DNA from: JASHUC01 sp035523875
GTDB taxonomy: Bacteria; Pseudomonadota; Gammaproteobacteria; Steroidobacterales; Steroidobacteraceae
DNA: 64,000 nt
Assembly (NCBI GenBank): GCA_035523875.1
Contig: DATKPY010000052.1
Coordinates: 1 to 64,000 of the forward strand
Reading direction: 5' to 3'
In this document: positions 44,129 to 51,779 of the stretch, piece by piece
How the letters are laid out: each line of letters opens with the position of its first letter
How positions within the stretch are numbered: position 1 is the first letter of the stretch
Made by a program: the position numbers and the translations under genes
The notes under the pieces: generated by a model
Databases searched by the model: none
What the model was told of the DNA's origin: nothing
Seen by the model: only the letters and a program-made list of their open reading frames with translations

Positions 44129-44754
44129 CAGCCGAACTCCTTCGCGAAGTCGACCGACACCCGGGCGTGCACGCGGCTCTGGCGGTCGAGGAGCTCGGCG
44201 TGGTCGTCGAACGGCACGACCGCTCCGTGCCAGACGTTCGGATGGATGTAAAGGCCACGGCTGCCGTCACACCAGAAGCTCACGAACCGATCCGGCGCGA
44301 CATCGTCCCCCGGCAGGGCGAGCGGCACGAGGAAGCTCTCCCCGTGGAGCGGATAGAAAAGCTGACCGCCGTCGGGATGGTAGTTGGCGCGCCAGATGAG
44401 CGCGCGGCGGCGCGGGACCGACGGGGCGTCATTGCGCGCCTCCTCCGGCCAGGTGCTCCAGGCGAAGAGATAGCTGTCCCCGACCGCGTTGTTGCGAGCG
44501 TAGAGGGTGTCTCCATGCCACCAGAACTCGAACAGACCTTCCGCGATGCCACCCTGGTTGCCCGTGTTCTCATCGATCGCCCGCCAACCTTGCGCCGGCC
44601 AGGGGACGATTTCGATCGGAAAGGTTCGCGGGGCATCGACGAGGCAACCGTAGCCGGCGAGGCTTGCCGCCGTCGCGGGAACCACCGGCGTCTCGTGCAC
44701 GCGGCTCACGCCGGTCGTCGGCACGTAGGCAATTTCGGCGAGGTCGAAGTTCAC
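44071..44754 (-). CDS. Ureidoglycolate-lyase (AllA)-like protein
   Basis: A 227-residue cupin-type protein. The segment SFWCDGSRGLYIHPNVWHGAVVPFDD matches the conserved NVWH region of ureidoglycolate lyases, which split ureidoglycolate to glyoxylate and urea. PLHGESFLVPLALPGDD in the middle is also family-like. The GTG at 44754 has a GAGGAG site 9 nt upstream. It is the last gene of the minus-strand unit with an MFS transporter, an enolase-superfamily enzyme and an aldehyde dehydrogenase, and its end overlaps the end of the GbdR-like gene. AllA-like proteins without other purine genes may act on different substrates; no allantoin genes are seen. Confidence 0.7.
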   Translation of the reverse strand: MNFDLAEIAYVPTTGVSRVHETPVVPATAASLAGYGCLVDAPRTFPIEIVPWPAQGWRAIDENTGNQGGIAEGLFEFWWHGDTLYARNNAVGDSYLFAWSTWPEEARNDAPSVPRRRALIWRANYHPDGGQLFYPLHGESFLVPLALPGDDVAPDRFVSFWCDGSRGLYIHPNVWHGAVVPFDDHAELLDRQSRVHARVSVDFAKEFGCYLAAPMRPESRSALGGRP

Positions 44755-44807
44755 GGGGATTGTGCTCCTCGGTCACGTGTGGGCGAGCTCGATCAGGAGA
44801 GGCCGTA

Positions 44808-46181
44808 TTATCCGCTCACCGCGTGCGAGCGCCGTGGCCGAGCCGGCAGCGGCGCACCGGCGCGCTCGGCCGCCGCATCGTGGCCGATCAGCAACGCGAG
44901 AATTCCGGTGAGCAGCACGGCGCAGGCGACCGCGAGGAGCCCGTAGGTGAACTCGCCGGTCGCATCGCGGATCCATCCGATCAGGTAGGGCCCGGCGAAT
45001 CCGCCGAGGTTGCCGAAGGAGTTGATGAGGGCGATCGCAGCGGCGGCGCCGGCGCCGCTCAACACCGCCATCGGCAGCGTCCAGAAGACGGGCAACACGG
45101 CGAGCGTACCGAGAGCCCCGAAGGTGATCGCAACCACCGACCATTCCGCTGCGAACGCCACGGAGGATGCGGACAGCCACGCGCTCGCGGCGAGTCCGAG
45201 GAACCCGACCAGGGCGGCGGCGGCGAGGTGGCGCACACGCTCCCGCATCCGATCCGAGTGCCGGCACCACCACACCATCCCGGCGGCCGCGATGCCGTAC
45301 GGGATCGCAACCACGTAGCCGACGCGGGCAACCGCGACGCCGGATTTCTCGAGTAACTGCGGGACCCAGAAGATGACCCCGTAGAGTCCGATCTCGATGC
45401 CGAAGTAGCAGAGGCTGAGCGAGAGCGTACGCGCATCGGCGAGCGCGCTCAGAACCGAGGGGGGGTAGTTCGCGCGCCGGTAGGCGCTCTCGGCCGCGAG
45501 CGTCGCGGTGAGGGATTCCTTCTCGGCAGAGGTGAGCCAGCGCGCTTCGGCCGGTGATTGCGGCAGACAGATGAGCGTCGCGACCCCGAGGACCAGGGAG
45601 GGGAGCGTCTCGGTGAGGTAAAGCCACTGCCAGCCCGCGAGCCCCAGCAACCCATCGAGCCGCAGGATCGCCGCCGAGAGCACTCCACCGAGCGCGGTGG
45701 AGAGGGGAATGGCCGTCATGAAGGATGCAACGACGCGGCCGCGCTGCGCCGCGGGTACCCACCCTGTGAGGTAGTACAGGATGCCCGGGAAGAAGCCCGC
45801 CTCGGCGATGCCGAGCAGAAAGCGCAGCGCGTAGAAGCCCTCGGGGCCGCGTACCCATGCCATCGCGCCAGCCACGATCGACCAGGTGATCATGATCCGC
45901 GCGATCCAGAGGCGGCCGCCGACTCGATGCAAAATGAGATTGCTCGGGATCTCGAACAGGCAGTAGCCGATGAAGAACACCCCGGCCCCGAGGCCGTACA
46001 CGTACGGCGAGAGTCCGAGATCGCGGTTCATCTGCAGCGCCGCGAAGGAGACGTTGGCGCGATCGATGAAGGCCGCGAAATAGAGCAACGCAAGGAATGG
46101 CACCAGGCGCTGTCCCACCTTGCGCAGTGCGGCGCGCTCGAGATCGGCGGGCGCGGCGGCATCGCTCCGCTCGTCGCTCAT
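44808..46181 (-). CDS. MFS transporter, anion:cation symporter type
   Basis: A 457-residue, 12-TM protein with RKVGQRLVPFLALLYFAAFIDRANVSFAALQMNRDLGLSPYVYGLGAGVFFIGYCLFEIPSNLILHRVG at its start, the hallmark of the ACS (tartrate, phthalate, glucarate) family that imports organic acids. ATG 46181 overlaps the stop of the enolase-superfamily gene (ATGA). It is probably the importer of the hydroxy or sugar acid handled by its neighbours. Confidence 0.88.
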   Translation of the reverse strand: MSDERSDAAAPADLERAALRKVGQRLVPFLALLYFAAFIDRANVSFAALQMNRDLGLSPYVYGLGAGVFFIGYCLFEIPSNLILHRVGGRLWIARIMITWSIVAGAMAWVRGPEGFYALRFLLGIAEAGFFPGILYYLTGWVPAAQRGRVVASFMTAIPLSTALGGVLSAAILRLDGLLGLAGWQWLYLTETLPSLVLGVATLICLPQSPAEARWLTSAEKESLTATLAAESAYRRANYPPSVLSALADARTLSLSLCYFGIEIGLYGVIFWVPQLLEKSGVAVARVGYVVAIPYGIAAAGMVWWCRHSDRMRERVRHLAAAALVGFLGLAASAWLSASSVAFAAEWSVVAITFGALGTLAVLPVFWTLPMAVLSGAGAAAAIALINSFGNLGGFAGPYLIGWIRDATGEFTYGLLAVACAVLLTGILALLIGHDAAAERAGAPLPARPRRSHAVSG

Positions 46182-47317
46182 GCGAGGCGCGTGCGGGCGA
46201 GAAGCGGCTCGTTGAGCGTATAACCCATGCCGGGTGCGTTGCTCAGGTTGATGTAGCCCGCGGCATCCACTTTGAGCGGTTCGGCCATCATATAGTCGCG
46301 CCGATCGAGATCCCAGTCCGGCGGATCGAAGGCGTACTCGAGGAACGGCGACTCGGCCAAGCCCGCCGCGAGGTGGGCATTGGCAGTGAGGCCCATGCCG
46401 TTCGTCCAGGTGTGCGGCGTGAACACGAGGTGGTGCTCCTGGGCCATCACGGCCACCCGGCGCAGACCCGAGATGCCGCCGACGAGCGCCACGTCCGGCT
46501 GCAGGACGTCGGCGCAGCCGCGGTCGATCAGCTCGCGCAGCTCGTGCAGTTGACGAGTCATCTCACCCGCCGCAAGCCGTACGTCCGTCGCTTGCCGCAG
46601 CGCGGACATGCCTGCGTAGTCGGCCCGATGCAGCGGCTCCTCCATCCAGAACACCCCCAGGCGCTCGAGCTCGCGCGCCACCGCGAGCGCATCCTTCAGG
46701 GTCCACGGCGGCTGGGTGTCCCACGGGAGCCGCCACCCCTGGTTGCAGTCGACGAGGAGCTCCAAGCGCGACCCGACCCGCGCGCGCACTGCTTCGAGCG
46801 CGCGCACATCCTCGCGCCACTCCCCGCGCTGGAAGCGGATCTTGAGCGCCCGGAAACCGAGTGCGAGATAGCGCTCGGCCTGATCGGCGAGCCGGGCAGG
46901 CTCGCGCAGGACGGCCGAGGAGGCATATGCGCGCACCCGCGAGGCGAGACCCCCGAGCAGCTTCCAGCAGGGCTGTTGGGTGATCCGGCCCGCGAGATCC
47001 CACAGCGCGAGATCGAGCGGCCAGCAGCGCCCGTAGTGAAAATCGAGGTGAGCGAGCACTCGGAAGTGCCGCTCCAGTGCGAGCGGATCGTGCCCGACGA
47101 ACAGCTCCTCGTGACCGCGGAAGCCGAGCATCAGATCGCCCGAGCCGTATCCCACGAGGCCGGTGTCGGTTGCGACACGCACGATCGTGGCGTCGAAGTG
47201 CGTGCGCGGCTTGCTGTCCCAGCTCGCCTGAAGCGGCGGGGCGAGCGGCAGCCGGTGGTGCGTGATGCCGATCGAGGCGATGCGATGCTCGGGCAGCGCC
47301 AGCTCGCACGCGCTCAT
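46178..47317 (-). CDS. Enolase-superfamily (mandelate racemase-like) enzyme
   Basis: A 379-residue enzyme with a full set of active-site residues: ALKIR (K159, R161), D190 (LVDCNQGW), E226/E227 (MEEP), E252 (AGEM), D275 (QPDVALVGG) and H302 (TPHTW). As in the protein at 14427, the second Lys of KxK is Arg. Metal-dependent racemisation or dehydration of a carboxylic acid is expected. It is coupled by ATGA overlaps to the aldehyde dehydrogenase upstream and the ACS-type MFS transporter downstream, which suggests a small sugar-acid or hydroxy-acid pathway. Confidence 0.83.
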   Translation of the reverse strand: MSACELALPEHRIASIGITHHRLPLAPPLQASWDSKPRTHFDATIVRVATDTGLVGYGSGDLMLGFRGHEELFVGHDPLALERHFRVLAHLDFHYGRCWPLDLALWDLAGRITQQPCWKLLGGLASRVRAYASSAVLREPARLADQAERYLALGFRALKIRFQRGEWREDVRALEAVRARVGSRLELLVDCNQGWRLPWDTQPPWTLKDALAVARELERLGVFWMEEPLHRADYAGMSALRQATDVRLAAGEMTRQLHELRELIDRGCADVLQPDVALVGGISGLRRVAVMAQEHHLVFTPHTWTNGMGLTANAHLAAGLAESPFLEYAFDPPDWDLDRRDYMMAEPLKVDAAGYINLSNAPGMGYTLNEPLLARTRLA

Positions 47318-48828
47318 CGATACGCCGTCCAGATCGTCTTCAAGTCGGTGTATTTGTCGATGGCGTGCGGCGAGCGGTCGCGGCCGAACCCCGATTGGCG
47401 GAATCCGCCAAACGGCGTCGCCATCGTCGAGCGGTCGAAGGAGTTCACCCAGACGGTGCCGGCGCGCAATTCGCGCGCGAGGCGGTGCGCCGCGTTCATG
47501 TCACGGGTCCACACGGCCGCCGCGAGCCCGTAGGGGGAGTCGTTCGCCAGTCGAACGGCCTCGGGCTCATCGTCGAAGGCGACGACGGCGAGCACGGGCC
47601 CGAAGACCTCCTCGCGCGCGACCGCCATCTCCGGACGCACCCGATCGAGCAGCGTAGGCTCGATGTAATAGCCCCCGGTTTCCTCGAGCACGCGCTTGCC
47701 ACCGACGGCGATCCGTGCGCCCGCGGCGACTCCGCCTTCGATGTAGGTGAGAACCCGCCGCATGTGGCCGCCGTCGATCAGCGCGCCCATCTGCGTCGCG
47801 GGGTCGAGCGGATGTCCGAGCCTGATCGTCGCGGCGACGCCTGCAATGGCGCCGATGAGCTCGTCCTTCAGCTCGACATCCACCAGCAGCCGCGAGCCGG
47901 CATGGCAGGTCTCGCCCGAGTTGTAGTAGATGCCCCAGGCGATGTCCTCCGCCGCCCGCACGAGGTCGGCACCGCGCAGGACGACGTGCGGGGTCTTGCC
48001 ACCCAACTCGAGCGCGACACGCTTCAAGTTCGATTCCCCGGCGTAGCGCATCATGAGTCGGCCTACCTCGGTGGAACCGGTGAAACTCACCATGTCCACA
48101 TCGCCGTGCAGCGCCAGCGCCTTGCCGGCCTCCTCGCCGAATCCGGGCACCACGTTGAGCACGCCGCTCGGCAGGCCGGCCTCGATCGCAAGCTCGGCGA
48201 GCCGGATGGCGCTCAAGGGTGACTGCTCGGCTGGCTTCAGCACCACGGAATTGCCGCTGAGCAGCGCCGGCCCGAGCTTCCAGGCGCTGATGATGAGCGG
48301 GTAGTTCCACGGCACGATCGCTGCGATGACCCCGAGGGGCTCGCGGCGCACGATCGCCAGGTCGTCGGGCCCGGTCGGTGCGACCTGATCGTAGAGCTTG
48401 TCAGCGAGCTCGGCGTAGTAGGCGATGCAATCGGCACAGTTGGCGACATCGACGCTCACCGAGTTCGCGATCGGCTTGCCGACATCGAGCGTTTCGATGA
48501 GTGCGAGTCGGTCCACGTCGGCGCGGATGAGCTCCGCGAACCGCAGCAGGACGCGCTTGCGCTCGCGCGGGTCGGCGCGCCGCCAGCTGCCGCGCTCGAA
48601 GCTCGCGCGCGCCGCGCTCACTGCCGCATCGATCTCGTGCGCCCCGCCGCGCGTCACCTCGCAGATCACGCGGCCGTCGATGGGACTCACGTCGCTGAAC
48701 GTGCGCCCGTCGCTCGCCGTGGAGAGCCGGCCGGCGATGAACGCGCGGCCCTCGGGTTTCATGAGGTTCGCGAGCCGCTCCCAGCCGGCCCGATCGCGAT
48801 CTTGAGCGAGCGCAGTGTCGTCACGCAT
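47314..48828 (-). CDS. NAD(P)-dependent aldehyde dehydrogenase (PuuC-like)
   Basis: A 504-residue cytosolic aldehyde dehydrogenase. PWNYPL (N175), the glutamate E274 in LELGGKTP and the catalytic cysteine C308 in NSGETCHAGSR are all present. The C-terminus FGGFRQSGFGRDRSPHAIDKYTDLKTIW resembles gamma-glutamyl-aminobutyraldehyde and related omega-amino-aldehyde dehydrogenases, and is also close to betaine-aldehyde enzymes. It begins a minus-strand unit that is divergent from the corrinoid protein by 320 bp. The substrate is not fixed; an aldehyde from amine catabolism is likely. Confidence 0.87.
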   Translation of the reverse strand: MRDDTALAQDRDRAGWERLANLMKPEGRAFIAGRLSTASDGRTFSDVSPIDGRVICEVTRGGAHEIDAAVSAARASFERGSWRRADPRERKRVLLRFAELIRADVDRLALIETLDVGKPIANSVSVDVANCADCIAYYAELADKLYDQVAPTGPDDLAIVRREPLGVIAAIVPWNYPLIISAWKLGPALLSGNSVVLKPAEQSPLSAIRLAELAIEAGLPSGVLNVVPGFGEEAGKALALHGDVDMVSFTGSTEVGRLMMRYAGESNLKRVALELGGKTPHVVLRGADLVRAAEDIAWGIYYNSGETCHAGSRLLVDVELKDELIGAIAGVAATIRLGHPLDPATQMGALIDGGHMRRVLTYIEGGVAAGARIAVGGKRVLEETGGYYIEPTLLDRVRPEMAVAREEVFGPVLAVVAFDDEPEAVRLANDSPYGLAAAVWTRDMNAAHRLARELRAGTVWVNSFDRSTMATPFGGFRQSGFGRDRSPHAIDKYTDLKTIWTAYR

Positions 48829-49148
48829 GTCAGCCTCAGACTTTCACACTCTGGCGGGGGTTCAAAGCCGAGAAATGGAATACCAGTATCGAACAAAGGC
48901 ATCGGGCGAGGCGCGCCCGCATTGAGGTATTCCGGCAAGCGCCGCCCCGCACCGGGGAGCCGCCTCCCGGAACTGCGGGATGGCACTGGGTGCATGTCGT
49001 CCGCGGGCATGTGGAGGTCGCGAAGCGGCCCGTCGCGGGGTCGAGCGCCACATAGCATGAATGCGGGCGGCAGCCGGCCTCGGGCCCGAGGCGGAACGTG
49101 GCGTTCCCCGTGCAGTACGCCGGGAACGGCGTTGTGGAGAACTTGAGG
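48829..49148. promoter_or_regulatory. Divergent 320-bp control region between aldehyde dehydrogenase and corrinoid-protein operon
   Basis: No gene is convincing here. The region contains a perfect dyad GGAACG-TGG-CGTTCC (49093-49107) and a related half-copy GGAACGGCGTT at 49123-49133, both near the start of the corrinoid-protein gene. It should hold the promoters for both directions. Short stretches around 48970-49000 recall parts of a cobalamin riboswitch, but the full consensus is not present. Confidence 0.5.
49093..49107. repeat. Perfect 15-bp dyad, possible operator
   Basis: GGAACG TGG CGTTCC, six-base arms around a three-base spacer, lies 42 bp before the corrinoid-protein ATG. A shortened relative (GGAACGGCGTT) begins at 49123. 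The position suits an operator of the methyltransferase operon; no known regulator site is matched. Confidence 0.45.
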
Positions 49149-49871
49149 ATGACGGATCCCTCGACCGATGATGTCTCGACAGAGCCGTTCGATCTGCGCG
49201 ATCTGAACGACGGGGAGCTCATCGAGCAGGTCCACGACGATCTCTACAACGGTCTCAAGGCGGAAGTGGAGGAGGCGACGCGGATCTTCCTCGGCCGCGG
49301 CTGGAGCGCGGAGAAGGTCTTGAACGAGGGGCTCGTTGCCGGGATGCGGATCGTCGGTATCGACTTCCGCGACGGCATCCTGTTCGTGCCGGAGGTGCTG
49401 CTCGCGGCCAATGCGATGAAGGGCGGAATGGAGATCCTGAGGCCGCTCCTCGCCGAGACCGGCGTCGAGCCGATCGGCAAGGTCGTGATCGGGACGGTCA
49501 AGGGTGACATCCACGACATCGGCAAGAACCTCGTCTCGATGATGCTCGAGGGGGCGGGGTTCGAGGTGATCGATCTCGGCATCAACAACCCGGTCGAGAA
49601 ATATCTCGAGGCGCTCGAGCGCCACAAGCCGGACATTCTCGGCATGTCGGCGCTGCTCACCACGACGATGCCGTACATGAAGGTGGTGATCGACACCCTG
49701 AAGGAGAAGGGCATCCGCGAGCGCTACATCGTTCTGGTGGGCGGGGCTCCGCTCAACGAGGAGTTCGGCAAGGCCGTCGGCGCCGATGCGTATTGCCGCG
49801 ACGCGGCGATCGCGGTCGAGACGGCGAAGTCCCTGATCACCGCGCGCCGCGCGGTGGCCCACGCATCGTGA
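49149..49871 (+). CDS. Methyltransferase corrinoid protein (MtgC/MttC-like)
   Basis: A 240-residue cobalamin carrier. The N-terminal helical cap (about 20-105) includes GLVAGMRIVGIDFRDGILFVPEVLLAANAM. The Rossmann-like B12 domain has the DxHxxG motif GDIHDIGKNL (D120, H122, G125), where His122 is the lower cobalt ligand. MSALLTTTM and VGGAPLNEEF line the nucleotide tail. ATG 49149 follows GAGG and leaves a short acidic tail; a further in-frame start lies at 49098 within the dyad. It carries the methyl group between an MttB-type enzyme and the methyl-THF enzyme encoded downstream. Its stop overlaps the next start (GTGA). Confidence 0.9.
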   Translation: MTDPSTDDVSTEPFDLRDLNDGELIEQVHDDLYNGLKAEVEEATRIFLGRGWSAEKVLNEGLVAGMRIVGIDFRDGILFVPEVLLAANAMKGGMEILRPLLAETGVEPIGKVVIGTVKGDIHDIGKNLVSMMLEGAGFEVIDLGINNPVEKYLEALERHKPDILGMSALLTTTMPYMKVVIDTLKEKGIRERYIVLVGGAPLNEEFGKAVGADAYCRDAAIAVETAKSLITARRAVAHAS

Positions 49872-50548
49872 GCGCAGTGCCGACCTGCGCCGCGTCTGCC
49901 GGCGGGCCCGCCCATCGCGCGCCCGCGGAGGCACCCGAGCGGGTCCTGATCATCGCCTGCGGCGCGCTCGCGCGCGAGATCGTCGAGCTCTGCAGGTTGA
50001 ACCGCTGGAGCGCCTTCGAGGTGACCTGTCTGCCCCCGGAGCTGCACAACCGGCCCGAGCGCATCCCCGCGGCGGTGCAGGCGGCGATCGACGCGCACCG
50101 CGCGCATCACCGCCGAATCTTCGTCGCCTACGGGGATTGCGGAACGGGCGGGCGCCTCGATGCGTTGCTCGAGGCGCAGGGTATCGAGCGGCTTCCCGGC
50201 GCCCACTGCTACGAGATGTTCGCGACCGCCCGCGCCTTCGCGGCGCTCTGCGAGGAGGAGCCGGGCACGTTCTACCTCACCGATTTCCTGCTGCGGCATT
50301 TCGATCGGCTCGTGACCCGCGGACTCGGTCTCGACCGCCATCCGCAGCTTGCCGCGGAGTATTTTCGCCACTACCGGCGGCTCGTCTATCTTGCGCAATC
50401 GCCCGATGCGGCCGCGAGCGAGCGGGCGCGCGCAGTCGCGGCGAGCCTAGGGCTCGCCTACCAGTTCCGACTCACCGGCTACGGCGATCTCACCGAGACG
50501 CTCGCGCGCGTGCACGGTGGGCGGAGGACGCTCGCGTGGGTTCGATGA
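49868..50548 (+). CDS. DUF1638 protein of the corrinoid methyltransferase operon
   Basis: A 226-residue protein of unknown function, family PF07796. It begins VLIIACGALAREIVELCRLNRWSAFEVTCLPPELHNRPERIP and has IFVAYGDCGTGGRLDALLEAQGIERLPGAHCYEMF. Conserved cysteines (in IACGAL, YGDCGTGG and GAHCYEMF) could bind a metal or cluster. The GTG at 49868 overlaps the corrinoid-protein stop and its own stop overlaps the next gene, so it is translated with the methyltransferase system. DUF1638 genes are repeatedly found beside corrinoid proteins; a role in cofactor loading or repair is inference. Confidence 0.8.
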   Translation: MSAVPTCAASAGGPAHRAPAEAPERVLIIACGALAREIVELCRLNRWSAFEVTCLPPELHNRPERIPAAVQAAIDAHRAHHRRIFVAYGDCGTGGRLDALLEAQGIERLPGAHCYEMFATARAFAALCEEEPGTFYLTDFLLRHFDRLVTRGLGLDRHPQLAAEYFRHYRRLVYLAQSPDAAASERARAVAASLGLAYQFRLTGYGDLTETLARVHGGRRTLAWVR

Positions 50549-50868
50549 CGATCATCTCCTGGCGCGACATTCCGGCGCAGGTGGTCGTGCGGCGGGGTCG
50601 GGAGACGGCGAAGGTGCACTTGTCGATGCGCTTCCAGGAGGCGATCGATCGGGCCGCGATGCGCGCCGGCAAGGGAACATCCAACGCCTATCTCGAGGAC
50701 TGGGCGCGCAGCGCCCCGCGGTCCTGCGGCGAGGACCTGCAGGCCGCGGCGCAGGCTGAGGCGCAGCGCCTTGAGGCCCTCTACACCGACGAGGCGCTCG
50801 AGCAGCTGGTGCGCGCCAAAGGCGTTGCGGCGAAGGCGGATACCCCGTCCGAGGGAGCGGGTCGATGA
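50545..50868 (+). CDS. Small 'virulence factor' family (PF13769-like) protein
   Basis: A 107-residue protein, MTIISWRDIPAQVVVRRGRETAKVHLSMRFQEAIDRAAMRAG. It has no transmembrane segment or signal. The family name is historical; the consistent location between corrinoid and methyl-THF methyltransferase genes suggests a small accessory protein of the methyl-transfer complex. Start 50545 and stop are both ATGA overlaps with its neighbours. A mechanism cannot be given. Confidence 0.72.
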   Translation: MTIISWRDIPAQVVVRRGRETAKVHLSMRFQEAIDRAAMRAGKGTSNAYLEDWARSAPRSCGEDLQAAAQAEAQRLEALYTDEALEQLVRAKGVAAKADTPSEGAGR

Positions 50869-51779
50869 CGGATACCGTCGTGGGCTCGGCAACGAAGACG
50901 GTCGTGATCGGCTTCGAGCGCCCGTTCGTCATCATCGGGGAGCGCATCAATCCGACCGGCCGCAAGATCCTGGCGGCCGAGATGGCGGCGGGGGATTTCA
51001 GCCGCGTGGAGGCCGACGCGCTCGCGCAGGTTGCCGCGGGCGCGCAGATGCTCGATGTGAACGCCGGCATCCCGCTCGCGGATGAGCCCGCCATCCTCGC
51101 CAAGGCCGTGCGCCTGGTGCAGTCGATCACGGACGTACCGCTCTCGATCGACTCCTCGATCGTCGCCGCCCTGGAGGCGGGACTCGCCGTGTACCAAGGC
51201 AAGGCGCTCGTCAATTCCGTGACCGGCGAGGAGGAGCGGCTCGAGAAGGTGCTGCCGCTCGTGAAGAAGTACGGCGCCGCCGTGGTCGCCATCTCGAACG
51301 ATGAGACCGGCATTTCCGAGGATCCCGACGTGCGCTTCCAGGTTGCGAAGAAGATCGTCGAGCGCGCGGCCGATCACGGAATCCCGGCCGCTGACGTCGT
51401 GGTCGATCCGCTCGTCATGCCGATCGGGGCGGTCAATCGAGCCGTCGTTCAGGTGATGCATCTGGTGCGCCGGCTGCGCGGGGAGCTCAAGGTCAACAGC
51501 ACCTGCGGCGCCTCTAACGTGAGCTTCGGCCTGCCGCAGCGCGAGGGGATCACGAGCACGTTCCTCACGATGGCGATCGCCTCGGGCCTCACCTCCGCCA
51601 TCGCCAATCCGCTGCACGCCGAAGTGCTCAAGGCCTGCCGCGCCGCCGATGTGATGATGGGTCACGACCCGGATTGCGCGCGCTGGATTCGCGCCTACCG
51701 CGAGCCGCAAGCGCCGGGGGCCGGCGAAGGTGCGGCCCGCGGACGGCGCGAGGGCGGACATCGCCGCCGTGTCTCATGA
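50865..51779 (+). CDS. Methyltetrahydrofolate:corrinoid methyltransferase (AcsE/DhMtr-like)
   Basis: A 304-residue pterin-binding TIM-barrel protein. IIGERINPTGRK (24-34), QMLDVNAGIP (D64, N66), LSIDSS (D96) and VNSVTGEEERLEKVLPLVKKYGAAVVAISNDETG are the folate-binding strands shared with AcsE and the MetH pterin domain. KVNSTCGASNVSFGLPQREGI is equally typical. It would move the methyl group from the methylated corrinoid protein to tetrahydrofolate, as MtgA does in Desulfitobacterium. The last ~30 residues are low-complexity basic. Its end overlaps the activator gene. Confidence 0.88.
   Translation: MTDTVVGSATKTVVIGFERPFVIIGERINPTGRKILAAEMAAGDFSRVEADALAQVAAGAQMLDVNAGIPLADEPAILAKAVRLVQSITDVPLSIDSSIVAALEAGLAVYQGKALVNSVTGEEERLEKVLPLVKKYGAAVVAISNDETGISEDPDVRFQVAKKIVERAADHGIPAADVVVDPLVMPIGAVNRAVVQVMHLVRRLRGELKVNSTCGASNVSFGLPQREGITSTFLTMAIASGLTSAIANPLHAEVLKACRAADVMMGHDPDCARWIRAYREPQAPGAGEGAARGRREGGHRRRVS

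Noticed and set aside
48960..49015. Possible cobalamin riboswitch before the corrinoid-protein gene (GGCACTG and a GGAACTGCGG stretch)
   Set aside because: Only fragments resemble the B12 box; the order and spacing of the conserved helices are not met. A covariance-model search would decide.
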